Shown here one piece after another: positions 17,799 through 26,019 of a stretch of 64,000 nt of DNA. Location: positions 641,001 through 705,000 of the forward strand of contig NZ_CP040297.1 in assembly GCF_013393945.1 (NCBI RefSeq). Reading direction: 5' to 3'. Source of the DNA: Nostoc sp. TCL26-01 (GTDB lineage: Bacteria > Cyanobacteriota > Cyanobacteriia > Cyanobacteriales > Nostocaceae). Each line of letters starts with the position of its first letter. Position 1 is the stretch's first letter. The notes beneath the pieces are model-generated. The model ran no database searches. It had not been told where the DNA came from and saw nothing but the letters and a program-made list of their open reading frames with translations. The translations under genes and the position numbers were made by a program.

Positions 17799-17820
17799 GG
17801 CGCACAGCTAGCTGTGCGCC
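17799..17820 (-). terminator. 22-base perfect palindrome, terminator of the LCP gene
   Basis: GGCGCACAG-CTAG-CTGTGCGCC is perfectly self-complementary. Read on the minus strand it is followed by TTTTATAC, so it probably ends leftward transcription from the LCP gene whose stop is at 17991. Confidence 0.65.
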
Positions 17821-17990
17821 CTTATGATCATCCATGTGTTACCAAAATTATCGAACAGAATTCAGAAGTCAGAATTCAGAATGAATAAGGGTTGAGGAAT
17901 ATTAGCTGACTCATCAAATATGAGAATTTGAACTATTCTGACTGCTGTATTCTGACGGATGTATCCTTACCTTTTACTGAAGTGAGTCAA

Positions 17991-19421
17991 TCAAGGTTTA
18001 CTAGAATTTTCTAACAAAGACTTTTGCTGTAACCAATCCTTACCGACCTTAATACTAATATCTGATTCTAGAGTACCAGTACTTTCTACTCGGACTTCAC
18101 CAAAACCTAAAATATTGCGAATAGATTCAGCGCTATTGCCATCACCTTGTTGGGCAACAATATTAGTCACATCCAGTGGTTCAGACCAGGGTTTAGATAT
18201 ATAAATATGACGATAACCGGCTTTTTCTAAAGCCGAGATGAGAGGACGTAGTTGAGAGCGATCGCTACCTGTGCTATCTTGAATTGCTACTTTGATCGCA
18301 GTTGGTTCACTCAACGAGTTTTCAGAAGCTGAGGCCAGACCAAAATGCTGTGCCATGACTTTAGCAATCCCATCTTTATTGGGTAGCCAATAGCTCGCGT
18401 TATATTCTCCCTGTTCACTGAATCGCCCAGGCAACATTAACATTTGCATATTAGCGCGATTAGTCCGGACACCAAAGCCCACCAGTGCTACCAATTCCTC
18501 GACTGTCAAGTTAGTGTCAATGTTGTCTTTAACCACATTGAGAATTTTTGGTAACTGCGTCACAGTTACTGGGTTGAGAGTTTGCTCAATTAAAGCCCGA
18601 ATCACCATCTGCTGACGTTGAATCCGGCCGATATCTCCCAACTCATCATGACGATAACGCAGTAACTGCATAGCTTGATCGCCGTTGAGATGCTGCTTCC
18701 CGGCTTTAAGATTGATGTACAAGTGTTGGGAATCATCTTGATACTTCAAATCCTTGGGAACATAGACAGTGACTCCTCCCAAAGCATCAATCAGTTTAGC
18801 CACACCGAGAACGTTAATCCGAATATAGCGATCAATCCCCGCACCACCTAAAAGATTACTAACTGTGGTGGCTGTTAGAGCTGGCCCTCCATCCACATTA
18901 GCCGCATTAATTTTTTTAATCCCATGCCCTTCTATCTCTGTACGAGTATCCCTGGGGATAGAGAGCATCGCAATTTTTTTCGTCTCTGGGTCAAACTTAA
19001 CCAAAAGCATGACATCAGCCAAACCATCAAAGGAGTTTACCTGGGGCAAGTATCGGAGATTTTTAGTGTCACTGGGAGGATTTTGGATATCTGGTGGCAG
19101 AACACTCATTCCCATGACCAACAGATTCACCGGACGAGTTAATTCTGAGAAACGTAACCCACCACCAGCAATGCGATCGCCATCAAACACAGCTTCTTCT
19201 TGGGGGCTGAGTTGGGCTTGCTGCAACGGCGTACTAGTCAAAGAAACCGCCAGTAGCGCTCCTGCGGTTGCTGACACCATTGCAATTCCACTCATACCCA
19301 TCCAGAACCACAGCCAACGCCCAGACTTAGCATTTGGGGAATTTTTATCACTGGAGTTAGGAGCGTTTGAAGATTGGTTTCCTTCTGCCGACGTTCTTTG
19401 ACTGGTCACAGACTGCCTCAC
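17991..19421 (-). CDS. LytR-CpsA-Psr (LCP) family protein with LytR C-terminal domain
   Basis: LCP enzymes transfer glycopolymers from undecaprenyl carriers to the cell wall. After a Ser/Asn-rich cytoplasmic tail, one membrane helix spans about residues 36-58. The LCP domain (about 90-330) has SIPRDTRTEIEGHGIKKINAAN, with the arginines and aspartate that hold the pyrophosphate, and LRYRHDELGDIGRIQRQQ. The last ~90 residues form a LytR_C-type domain. The gene begins with GTG. In cyanobacteria the acceptor polymer is not defined. UppP, which acts on the same lipid carrier, is encoded at 30725. Confidence 0.9.
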   Translation of the reverse strand: MRQSVTSQRTSAEGNQSSNAPNSSDKNSPNAKSGRWLWFWMGMSGIAMVSATAGALLAVSLTSTPLQQAQLSPQEEAVFDGDRIAGGGLRFSELTRPVNLLVMGMSVLPPDIQNPPSDTKNLRYLPQVNSFDGLADVMLLVKFDPETKKIAMLSIPRDTRTEIEGHGIKKINAANVDGGPALTATTVSNLLGGAGIDRYIRINVLGVAKLIDALGGVTVYVPKDLKYQDDSQHLYINLKAGKQHLNGDQAMQLLRYRHDELGDIGRIQRQQMVIRALIEQTLNPVTVTQLPKILNVVKDNIDTNLTVEELVALVGFGVRTNRANMQMLMLPGRFSEQGEYNASYWLPNKDGIAKVMAQHFGLASASENSLSEPTAIKVAIQDSTGSDRSQLRPLISALEKAGYRHIYISKPWSEPLDVTNIVAQQGDGNSAESIRNILGFGEVRVESTGTLESDISIKVGKDWLQQKSLLENSSKP

Positions 19422-19795
19422 ACTTACTGTTTAAATTAGGTAATGTTGTCAACTAAAAATAATTCAGATAAATCAACCCATAATAGCTAACTTTGCATCA
19501 ACTATGCTGACCTTGGACTTTGGTGTTAACCACAACACTTATAGCAGGATTTTTCCTTGTTGTGGTAAATCTCTAAATGATTTATTGCAGTATGCCAATA
19601 TAAGTTCAGTTTGACTAGGCCTATTGGGAAAATTATCTGTAATTTATTGGTGGTCAAGTAGAAATACTGTCAAAGCATTTCTCACCAAACGGTAGGGGCG
19701 GGTTCATGAGATATTCGTGAATGATTGAAGCATATTTGTGAACCCGCCCCTACAACCTCTGGACTCTCAGTGACAAAACTGTACTTCCGACTTCG
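19422..19795. other. Intergenic region with repeat copy B
   Basis: Apart from the palindromic repeat (19675-19765) I see only AT-rich sequence. It should contain the LCP promoter near 19430-19520. Confidence 0.5.
19675..19765. repeat. Palindromic repeat element, copy B (core inverted)
   Basis: Arms GTAGGGGCGGGTT (19692-19704) and AACCCGCCCCTAC (19741-19753) are perfect inverted repeats. Flanks are GCATTTCTCA and ACCTCTGGACT, as in copy C, but the ~38-base core reads CATGAGATATTCG from the left, the reverse complement of the core in copy C. Confidence 0.85.
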
Positions 19796-20203
19796 TTAAT
19801 GCTTGCTTAATGCCCGTTCCGCCAAGCGGCTAAACCCTGGTAAACGCACAGACTTACCTTGCATCAATCGCCAAACCAACCAAATATTTACCAAAAAGTA
19901 ACCAGATGTAAAGAAGCCATTGAGAATTAGTAACCGGAGTGTAAAAAATTCTGAAGTTGCTGCTCCAGTGGCTAGTAATATATACCCTAACAACCAGATA
20001 AACGCCAAAGTAATAGACAGACGACTAACAGCTAGTTGTTCCCGGCTCCCTTGGCGACGATACAACGTCCATAGAGATGGGAAAAAACCCACAATCGGCA
20101 TCAAGTATAAAATCAATTGAGTTTTAGGAATACTGGAATTTCCTTCCCAGTCCACAGTCCCCAGTTCCCCAGTCCCCAATTCCCCAGATTGAAAATTTTC
20201 CAT
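19796..20203 (-). CDS. Small hypothetical membrane protein
   Basis: This 135-residue protein has three hydrophobic segments (about 30-46, 63-82 and 87-112), with YRRQGSREQLAVSRLS between the first two. No family is recognised. The first 25 residues (SGELGTGELGTVDWEGN) are encoded by a GGGGACT-type STRR array, so the original start may have been further in or the repeat has been absorbed into the frame. The ATG at 20203 is the only ATG before the membrane segments. Confidence 0.65.
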   Translation of the reverse strand: MENFQSGELGTGELGTVDWEGNSSIPKTQLILYLMPIVGFFPSLWTLYRRQGSREQLAVSRLSITLAFIWLLGYILLATGAATSEFFTLRLLILNGFFTSGYFLVNIWLVWRLMQGKSVRLPGFSRLAERALSKH

Positions 20204-20311
20204 AGTACTTTTAGCGAATCCTAAGCTAGAGGGATGAATGACGGTAATGTAGTTAGAGATAATAATCTATAGATTCAGAATGTTTTAGTTCTATTCCGCA
20301 ATCGGCTCAAG

Positions 20312-21475
20312 ATGCAGACACTCAAGCTACTCAACTGGTGGCAGACACTAACGCCAATAGCGAGAATTGGGGCGATCGCTCTATTCGCCCCTTTGCTTGT
20401 TCTCAATGGTTGGGCAATTTCCGCAATTTTTAATTACTTCCACTCCTTAATAGTCATTTTAGTCGGAGCTTCTGTTTTAGCATTTTTGCTCAACTACCCG
20501 GTAAGCTGGATGGAGCGACACGGCGCAAGAAGAGAGCAAGTTGCTATTTTAGTCTTTTTACTGGCTTTATCGATTTTGTTGGCTTTAGGTGTCACGCTGT
20601 TTCCCCTGGCGCTGACCCAAGCTCAACAACTGGTAGCCCGTATTCCCGAACTAATTGATTCTGGACGCTCCCAACTAATGATGTTAAATGAGAAAGCCGA
20701 AGTTTTTGGCTTACCCATTAACCTCGATGCTTTGGTAGTGCAAATCAACGATCGCGTCAAAGGACAACTACAAGCGATCGCCGGACAAGTTTTAAATCTA
20801 GCTGTCGTGACTTTCACTAGCTTGCTAGATTTTCTCTTGACAATGGTGTTAACTTTCTACCTGTTACAACATGGTGATGAACTCTGGGAAAGTCTCGTAG
20901 ATTGGCTACCCACCAAATTTCGCGCCCCTTTCTCTCAAACAGTACGTCTGAGCTTTCAAAATTTCTTCATCACCCAGCTAATTTTATCTACTTGCATGGC
21001 ATCAGCCCTGATACCCGCATTTTTGTGGTTAAAAGTACCATTTGGCCTATTATTTGGTCTGACTATTGGGATCATGGCGCTTGTCCCATTTGGCGGTTCC
21101 GTCGGTATTGCTCTGACTACCTCACTGGTGGCGCTGCAAGATTTCTCTATGGGTGTAAGAGTATTGATTGCCGCAGTCATTGTCCAACAAATTCTGGAAA
21201 ACTTGATTGCTCCTCGCATCTTGGGCAATTTCACAGGCTTAAATCCCGTCTGGATTTTAATCTCCGTCCTCACAGGAGCCAGAATTGGCGGGCTATTGGG
21301 CGTAATTGTGGCTGTTCCCACAGCAGTCGTCATTAAGACTGCCCTAACAGCCTTACGTCCTTCCAGTGTCAATAGTGAAATCACAGAAAACTCACCTACA
21401 GAAATAGCACCATCTGTAGCACCGGGAGAAACTCCTAAAAACACTCTGAGTATTTCCGAACCAACCCTACCTTAA
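20312..21475 (+). CDS. AI-2E/PerM family membrane permease
   Basis: This 387-residue protein has seven to eight hydrophobic segments in the usual PerM order: an N-terminal pair, a long amphipathic loop (about 95-165) and a C-terminal bundle. The bundle contains GLLFGLTIGIMALVPFGG, and QQILENLIAPRILGNFTGLNPVWILIS is the family's conserved C-terminal segment. Members export small molecules or exchange sodium and protons; the substrate here is unknown. A Pro/Thr-rich tail of about 40 residues follows the last helix. The neighbouring SDR gene converges on it. Confidence 0.9.
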   Translation: MQTLKLLNWWQTLTPIARIGAIALFAPLLVLNGWAISAIFNYFHSLIVILVGASVLAFLLNYPVSWMERHGARREQVAILVFLLALSILLALGVTLFPLALTQAQQLVARIPELIDSGRSQLMMLNEKAEVFGLPINLDALVVQINDRVKGQLQAIAGQVLNLAVVTFTSLLDFLLTMVLTFYLLQHGDELWESLVDWLPTKFRAPFSQTVRLSFQNFFITQLILSTCMASALIPAFLWLKVPFGLLFGLTIGIMALVPFGGSVGIALTTSLVALQDFSMGVRVLIAAVIVQQILENLIAPRILGNFTGLNPVWILISVLTGARIGGLLGVIVAVPTAVVIKTALTALRPSSVNSEITENSPTEIAPSVAPGETPKNTLSISEPTLP

Positions 21476-21477
21476 AA

Positions 21478-21606
21478 CAGTGAACAGTGAACAGTAAACA
21501 GTTATCACAGCGTATGGTGGGGGATTTAAATCAGTTATCAGTTATCAGTTAACGCTGATTCAATTATCTTGACTGATAACTGTTCACTGATAACTGTTCA
21601 CTGTTA
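21478..21606. repeat. Inverted repeat array between convergent genes
   Basis: AACAGTGAACAGTGAACAGT at the left end is complementary to ACTGTTCACTGTT at the right end. In between, TTATCAG units on one side pair with CTGATAA units on the other. The array fills the whole gap between two convergent genes and could act as a bidirectional terminator. Confidence 0.8.
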
Positions 21607-22392
21607 AAACGTTCCAGCATTCAATCCCCCATCTACCTGTAGCATCACACCATTCACAAACGATGCCGCAGGTGAACACAAAAAGACAGCCACATTGGCA
21701 AATTCTTCTGGTTTTCCCATCCTTCCTAAAGGAATAGCCGTATTAATACTAGTAATTTCTGCTTCTTTTGTTTCACCACTTTTAGCAATTCGAGCATTAA
21801 TTAATTCTTCCACCCTCTCTGTATATGTCCAACCGGGTAAGATACTGTTGACACGAATTTGCTCTTTACCCAACTCTTGAGAGAGGGTTTTTGTTAAACC
21901 AATCACGGCTAATCGAATCGAATTAGACAACACCAGATTCTTGACTGGTTGTTTAGTCGAGTTGGAAGTAATAGTCAGAATTGCTGGTGCGGTTGATTGG
22001 CGCAGGTGGGGTAAAGCATACTTAATCAAACGGACTGTACTCAGCAATGTTAAGTTAACGGCTGCTTCCCAAGTTGTGATATCTGTATCATCAAAAGTGC
22101 CTGCTGGTGGCCCGCCGGCATTAGTCACTAAGATATCTAGCCCACCAAATTTTTCGACAGTGGTGTCAATAACTCGTTCGATGTCGGCTGGCTGGGTAAC
22201 ATCCGCACGCATAGCCAGGACCTCCTGTCCAGTTTGGCTGGTAATCTCTGCCGCAGCTTGATTAATTAACTCACTCCGCGCAGAGATGGCGACCCTTGCA
22301 CCCTCACGGGCAAATTGCCATGCTGTAGCTTTGCCTAATCCTTTACTGGCAGCTATCACCAGAGCTACTTTGCCATTGAGGTGCAAATCCAT
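21604..22392 (-). CDS. SDR-family oxidoreductase with atypical active site
   Basis: It has a Rossmann fold with ASKGLGKATA (15-24) at the dinucleotide site, ADVTQ (63-67), NAGG (91-94) and the typical C-terminal GRMGKPEEFANVAVFL and GVMLQVDGG. The catalytic Ser is present (S143), but the YxxxK motif, expected at 156-160, reads SNSIR. This LSNSIR form characterises a divergent SDR subgroup whose members are often annotated as 3-oxoacyl-ACP reductases without proof. The substrate is unknown. Confidence 0.88.
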   Translation of the reverse strand: MDLHLNGKVALVIAASKGLGKATAWQFAREGARVAISARSELINQAAAEITSQTGQEVLAMRADVTQPADIERVIDTTVEKFGGLDILVTNAGGPPAGTFDDTDITTWEAAVNLTLLSTVRLIKYALPHLRQSTAPAILTITSNSTKQPVKNLVLSNSIRLAVIGLTKTLSQELGKEQIRVNSILPGWTYTERVEELINARIAKSGETKEAEITSINTAIPLGRMGKPEEFANVAVFLCSPAASFVNGVMLQVDGGLNAGTF

Positions 22393-22412
22393 ACTTTGCC
22401 TTGTCTGAGAAC

Positions 22413-23675
22413 TTAGACTACCAGAATATCATTAGCTGTGAGTGTGGGTGCGCCCTGGAGGGTGGCTACTTTCACTTGCGAGCCAAAACCAGGATAAGCA
22501 CCTAAATAGAATAAGTCACCATTTGTGCCATCGTAGATAAACAGCGTTTCACTAGTAATGCTACCACTACCTAACACCAAAAAACGCTCCGGTGCTAATT
22601 GCCCATCTGCTACTGTGAAGTTGCCATAGCCAGAAAATCCAAAGTAGTCTAGGGTTGATTCTGAACCTGCGGGAATTCCTCCAATGCTACCAGCATTATC
22701 AATAACGAGAGTGTCTACTCCTGGTGTGAAATCAGTAATAGTACTGGCACTAATCCTTTGAAAGCTTACACCTGTGCGCCCAGATATCACTTTCCCGCTA
22801 GCTTTCAAGGTAAATTGGTCTGCACCGCTACCCCCTGTGAGGATATCATTCTCAAAAGTTTTGAGATTATCGTCACCACCTCGACCATTCAGCACATTAG
22901 TGCCTGTCATCCCGTCTAAAACATTGGCTTTGTTATCTCCCAGGAGGGTATCGTTGTTTTGAGAGCCGATCGCATTACTGAAGTTCTGCACACTCAGAGT
23001 AGTTGTGTCGTATGTGAGTTTTTGTGCAGCTAAATCTAAGTGAATGGCTGGAGCTGCAACTGCGGGAATAAACGCACCGCGATTAACTCCACCATTTTTG
23101 AAAGCAAAATCAATGGTGTTAGTTTTACCTACAGCACCAATAATAGTTTCCACTGATTCTAAAGTGTCTTTAGGGCCAGAAGCAGGGACAGGAATAGGCA
23201 GCACACCACTACCACCATTTTTGATTACCCTTAGGGCAGACTTTGCCTGAAACACAGGTGGAGATGGGTTGGGGAGAAAGTCGAATTCAAATCGTAAGGT
23301 AATGCCTTGACCAAAAAAGCGATAGTCAGCAATATCTCTACCAGTACCGCCAATCAAGCGGTCAGATCCGACACTACCTAAGAAGCGATCGCTACCTGCA
23401 CAACCGTCGAGTGTATCATCACCTGCACCGCCATCAAGGTAATCATTTCCATTACCACCTAGTACGGTATCGTTACCGTTCTCACCAAACAACCAGTCAT
23501 TACCGTCACCGCCATCAATAATATCGTCACCGTCGCCACCAAACAGTGAATCACTACCACCCAAGCCATTAAGAGTGTCATTACCACCCAAACCAAAAAT
23601 GTAGTCTGAGTGGTCACTACCAGTAAGGCTATCGTCTTGTAATGTGCCAACTTGAACGTGAAATAGCGCAACCAT
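22413..23675 (-). CDS. RTX (hemolysin-type calcium-binding) repeat protein
   Basis: Residues about 18-115 contain roughly nine GGxGxDxLx nonapeptides (GLGGNDTLN, GGDGDDIID, GGNGNDYLD), which form a calcium-binding beta roll. A second small cluster is near 235-285 (GSQNNDTLLG, GRGGDDNLKT, GGSGADQFT). The C-terminal 130 residues contain ITDFTPGVDTLVID, common at the end of cyanobacterial RTX proteins. There is no N-terminal signal, as expected for type I secretion. No transporter genes are adjacent. The adhesive or enzymatic role is unknown. Confidence 0.92.
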   Translation of the reverse strand: MVALFHVQVGTLQDDSLTGSDHSDYIFGLGGNDTLNGLGGSDSLFGGDGDDIIDGGDGNDWLFGENGNDTVLGGNGNDYLDGGAGDDTLDGCAGSDRFLGSVGSDRLIGGTGRDIADYRFFGQGITLRFEFDFLPNPSPPVFQAKSALRVIKNGGSGVLPIPVPASGPKDTLESVETIIGAVGKTNTIDFAFKNGGVNRGAFIPAVAAPAIHLDLAAQKLTYDTTTLSVQNFSNAIGSQNNDTLLGDNKANVLDGMTGTNVLNGRGGDDNLKTFENDILTGGSGADQFTLKASGKVISGRTGVSFQRISASTITDFTPGVDTLVIDNAGSIGGIPAGSESTLDYFGFSGYGNFTVADGQLAPERFLVLGSGSITSETLFIYDGTNGDLFYLGAYPGFGSQVKVATLQGAPTLTANDILVV

Positions 23676-24236
23676 AAATATTTTTTCTTCTCTATTTGGA
23701 GTGTTTAGGGGTTAGAGTTTGTTCTTATATGTATTTCTGCTGTATTAGTGTAGAAAAAGGATACATCGGCAAGACCGTTAAGTAAGTGTTCTAGATCACA
23801 ATGCGAAGTGAGATACATCATTGCTATCTCTGTCAGTAATTAGACGGAATTAATCACACAGATTCCCCTTTGCCGACAAAATCGGTCAAAGGTAATAATA
23901 ATGATAAAATTTTTCAATAATTTTCATGATTTTATTCCACACTAGACTAGCTATACTACCGCTAGTAAAGCTTTTTGAGGCTTTGACAATTTAAGTTACA
24001 ACCTCAACTTTTAGCTTGACTTATAGATTAGGTTAAGAGAAACTAACTAATGACAGATGTGTAGACTTATAAGAATAATAAATTTTGTAAACTTTCTGAG
24101 ATATTTATTTTGAGAGATGGAACATTAGTTAAAAAATGGCAAGTTTGTGTCTAAGTAACAATGTTCCTAGAGCCATTCATACAACCTGCTGCTAGGGCAG
24201 TACAAATCAAGCGTACTATCGTGGTTGGCTAAAAGC
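23676..24236. other. Divergent intergenic region (RTX gene / Ycf35 operon)
   Basis: The 560 bases lie between two divergent genes and must hold both promoters. The sequence is AT-rich. I saw no gene, long palindrome or tandem repeat that I would defend. Confidence 0.4.
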
Positions 24237-24446
24237 ATGGAAACACTAGAGTTCATTATCTATCCAGACGGTCGGGTACAAGAAAAAGTCACTGGCATTG
24301 TGGGAGCTTCTTGTGCTGAGGTTACAGCAGCCATAGAAGCACAGCTAGGACTAGTACTGACCCAGGAGCCAACCTCGGAATTTTTCGCCACCCAGGTACA
24401 GCAATCTAGTGCGGCAAATACGCAAACCACCTACAGTGATTGGTAA
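24237..24446 (+). CDS. DUF2997 family small protein
   Basis: This 69-residue protein starts METLEFIIYPDGRVQEKVTGIVGASC, which matches the short DUF2997 family by pattern. The ATG at 24237 is preferred to the upstream TTG at 24225. It is the first gene of a three-gene unit with a Ycf35-like protein (39 bases downstream) and a ferredoxin. DUF2997 and DUF1257 genes commonly travel together; their biochemical role is unknown. Confidence 0.78.
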   Translation: METLEFIIYPDGRVQEKVTGIVGASCAEVTAAIEAQLGLVLTQEPTSEFFATQVQQSSAANTQTTYSDW

Positions 24447-24485
24447 GTTTTCCCAATAGTTTATTGTCGTTGATTCACAACCACC

Positions 24486-24872
24486 ATGTCACACTTTAGC
24501 CAAATTAAGACTCAGATCCGTAACCTCGAATCTTTACAAGATGCCCTCAGTGATTTGGGCATAGACTGGAAACCCGGCCCACAAGAAGTCCGGGGCTATC
24601 GTGGTCAAACCCATCCGGCAGAAATCGCCATTGAACAGGAAAATGGCTATGATATCGGTTTTAGATGGAATGGCAAAGAATACGAATTAGTGGCTGACTT
24701 GCAATACTGGCAACAAGATTTATCAGTGGATGGTTTCTTGCGCCAAGTTACCCAACGTTATGCTTATCAGACAGTTGTGAAAGAAACTGCTCGTGTCGGT
24801 TTTCAAGTAGCTGAACAACAAAAAAATGCAGATGGTTCCATTCGCCTAGTTGTACAGCGCTGGAGTGCTTAA
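24486..24872 (+). CDS. ycf35: Ycf35-like protein (DUF1257)
   Basis: This 128-residue protein starts MSHFSQIKTQIRNLESLQDALSDLG and contains DIGFRWNGKEYELVADLQYW and VTQRYAYQTVVKETAR, the recognisable core of the chloroplast Ycf35/DUF1257 family. The family is conserved in cyanobacteria and red-lineage plastids and has no established function. The stop codon TAA overlaps the ATG of the ferredoxin gene by one base (24872), implying translational coupling. Confidence 0.85.
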   Translation: MSHFSQIKTQIRNLESLQDALSDLGIDWKPGPQEVRGYRGQTHPAEIAIEQENGYDIGFRWNGKEYELVADLQYWQQDLSVDGFLRQVTQRYAYQTVVKETARVGFQVAEQQKNADGSIRLVVQRWSA

Positions 24873-25330
24873 TGGCTGATTTTCTACCGTCGCCGGAAGA
24901 ACAAGCAGATCATCGTTCCGGTTTGGAACCAGAACTAGGGAGTTTTTTACGAGATGCTCCAGAACGTTCTGGTTTTGAACCAGAATTGGGTGGGATGTTG
25001 CGACAAAAAGGTGTTTATGTTGATGAAATTACCTGTATTGGTTGCAAGCATTGCGCTCACGTGGCGCGTAATACATTCTACATTGAGCCAGACTACGGGC
25101 GATCGCGCGTAATTCGCCAAGATGGGGACGCAGAAGAACTTGTACAAGAAGCGATCGACACTTGTCCTGTTGATTGTATTCATTGGGTAGATTACAGCGA
25201 ACTGAAAAAGTTAGAAGAAGAGCGCAAATATCAAGTAATTCCTGTAGCTGGTTATCCAGTAGATCACGCAGTTGCAACCACCGAACGGCGACGGAGAAAG
25301 CAAAAATCCAGAGTAAAGAAATCTAGTTAA
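24872..25330 (+). CDS. 4Fe-4S ferredoxin-like protein
   Basis: The protein has 152 residues. The cluster ligands are CIGCKHC (about 55-61) and CPVDC (about 104-108), enough for a single 4Fe-4S cluster; the rest of a bacterial two-cluster ferredoxin is missing. The N-terminus contains a near repeat, RSGLEPELGSFLRDAPE and RSGFEPELGGMLRQKG. The C-terminus is very basic (ERRRRKQKSRVKKSS), which suggests contact with nucleic acid or an acidic partner. It is the last gene of the DUF2997-Ycf35 unit and is followed by a strong terminator. Confidence 0.9.
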   Translation: MADFLPSPEEQADHRSGLEPELGSFLRDAPERSGFEPELGGMLRQKGVYVDEITCIGCKHCAHVARNTFYIEPDYGRSRVIRQDGDAEELVQEAIDTCPVDCIHWVDYSELKKLEEERKYQVIPVAGYPVDHAVATTERRRRKQKSRVKKSS

Positions 25331-25360
25331 TTGAATAACAAAATCTTTTAATCAATTTTG

Positions 25361-25392
25361 AGGCTGCTAAAAGCAGCCTTTTTGTTTTTTAG
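25361..25392 (+). terminator. Rho-independent terminator of the ferredoxin operon
   Basis: AGGCTGCT (25361-25368) and AGCAGCCT (25372-25379) form an 8-base perfect stem with an AAA loop, followed by TTTTTGTTTTTT. Confidence 0.92.
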
Positions 25393-25425
25393 CCTGACAC
25401 CTTATACCAATTCAAAATTCAAAAT

Positions 25426-25655
25426 GACGCGACGCTCCTGCGTCGCTAACGCTGCGCTATCGCGGACTCGCTAACGCTGCGCTAACAAAATTCGTCTTGG
25501 AAAGTTTGCCGGGCGGGGGAAACCCCCCGAACTTTGCTCAACGGGGGAAACCCCCCGAACTTTGCTCAACGGGGGAAACCCCCGCACGCAAGTTCTCTCC
25601 GCACGCAAGTTCTCTCCGCACGCAAGTTCTCTCCGCACGCAACTTTCCGCAAAAT
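25426..25655. repeat. Compound tandem repeat array
   Basis: CGCTAACGCTGCGCTA units (about 25443-25485) precede three copies of a 28-base unit containing GGGGGAAACCCCCC and GAACTTTGCTCAAC (25516-25580). Three copies of the 17-base unit GCACGCAAGTTCTCTCC (25583-25633) and a diverged end, GCACGCAACTTTCCGC, follow. Part of the array recurs at 15737-15795. Confidence 0.85.
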
Positions 25656-25774
25656 TAAGAATCCAGGCTGGACAAGGTTTTGGGTATGTGTATCTGTCGC
25701 ATTCTTTATTCAAATTGGTATTATTGCTCCATAACTCATACCGTTTCATACCAATTTCCTTTAAATGTGAAACA

Positions 25775-25803
25775 GTAGAGACGTTGCAATGCAACGTCTC
25801 TAC
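25775..25803. repeat. 29-base palindrome (GTAGAGACGTTGCA type)
   Basis: GTAGAGACGTTGCA and TGCAACGTCTCTAC are inverted around a central base. This is a known-looking dispersed palindrome of Nostoc-type genomes. Confidence 0.8.
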
Positions 25804-25914
25804 ATAATTCATGTGTATCATGATTAACGTGAAATGGTATCACTTTAAGGTTGATACATTTAGGCAGGCAGGGGAGCGAGGGAGCAGAGGAGAAATACTA
25901 ATGTAAAATCAAGC

Positions 25915-25966
25915 TTTTAACCCGCGTAGGCGGGTTTTGTCTGTGTAGCCGCGACTTCTAGTCGCC
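25915..25966. repeat. Dispersed repeat, GCGACTTCTAGTCGC family, copy 1
   Basis: AACCCGCGTAGGCGGGTT is followed by TTGTCTGTGTAGCC and the palindromic GCGACTTCTAGTCGCC. The reverse complement recurs at 30503-30562 with a few mismatches. Confidence 0.75.
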
Positions 25967-26019
25967 TGGTGCAAGATATGAGCCTCCAACTAGGGGACTA
26001 CGCCACTAGCAACAAATGA

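Noticed and set aside
18865..19401. A 178-codon plus-strand frame
   Set aside because: It lies entirely antisense to the LCP-family gene, which has clear domain motifs; the antisense frame has none.
20902..21444. Plus- and minus-strand frames of 144 and 162 codons
   Set aside because: Both overlap the AI-2E/PerM permease in other frames and show no recognisable motif.
25500..25655. CRISPR-like array
   Set aside because: Units are directly adjacent with no unique spacers, and two different unit lengths follow each other; no cas genes are near.
25471..25821. A 116-codon minus-strand frame and overlapping plus-strand frames
   Set aside because: They cross the 28-base and 17-base tandem repeats and the 29-base palindrome; the encoded peptides are repetitive and lack ribosome sites.
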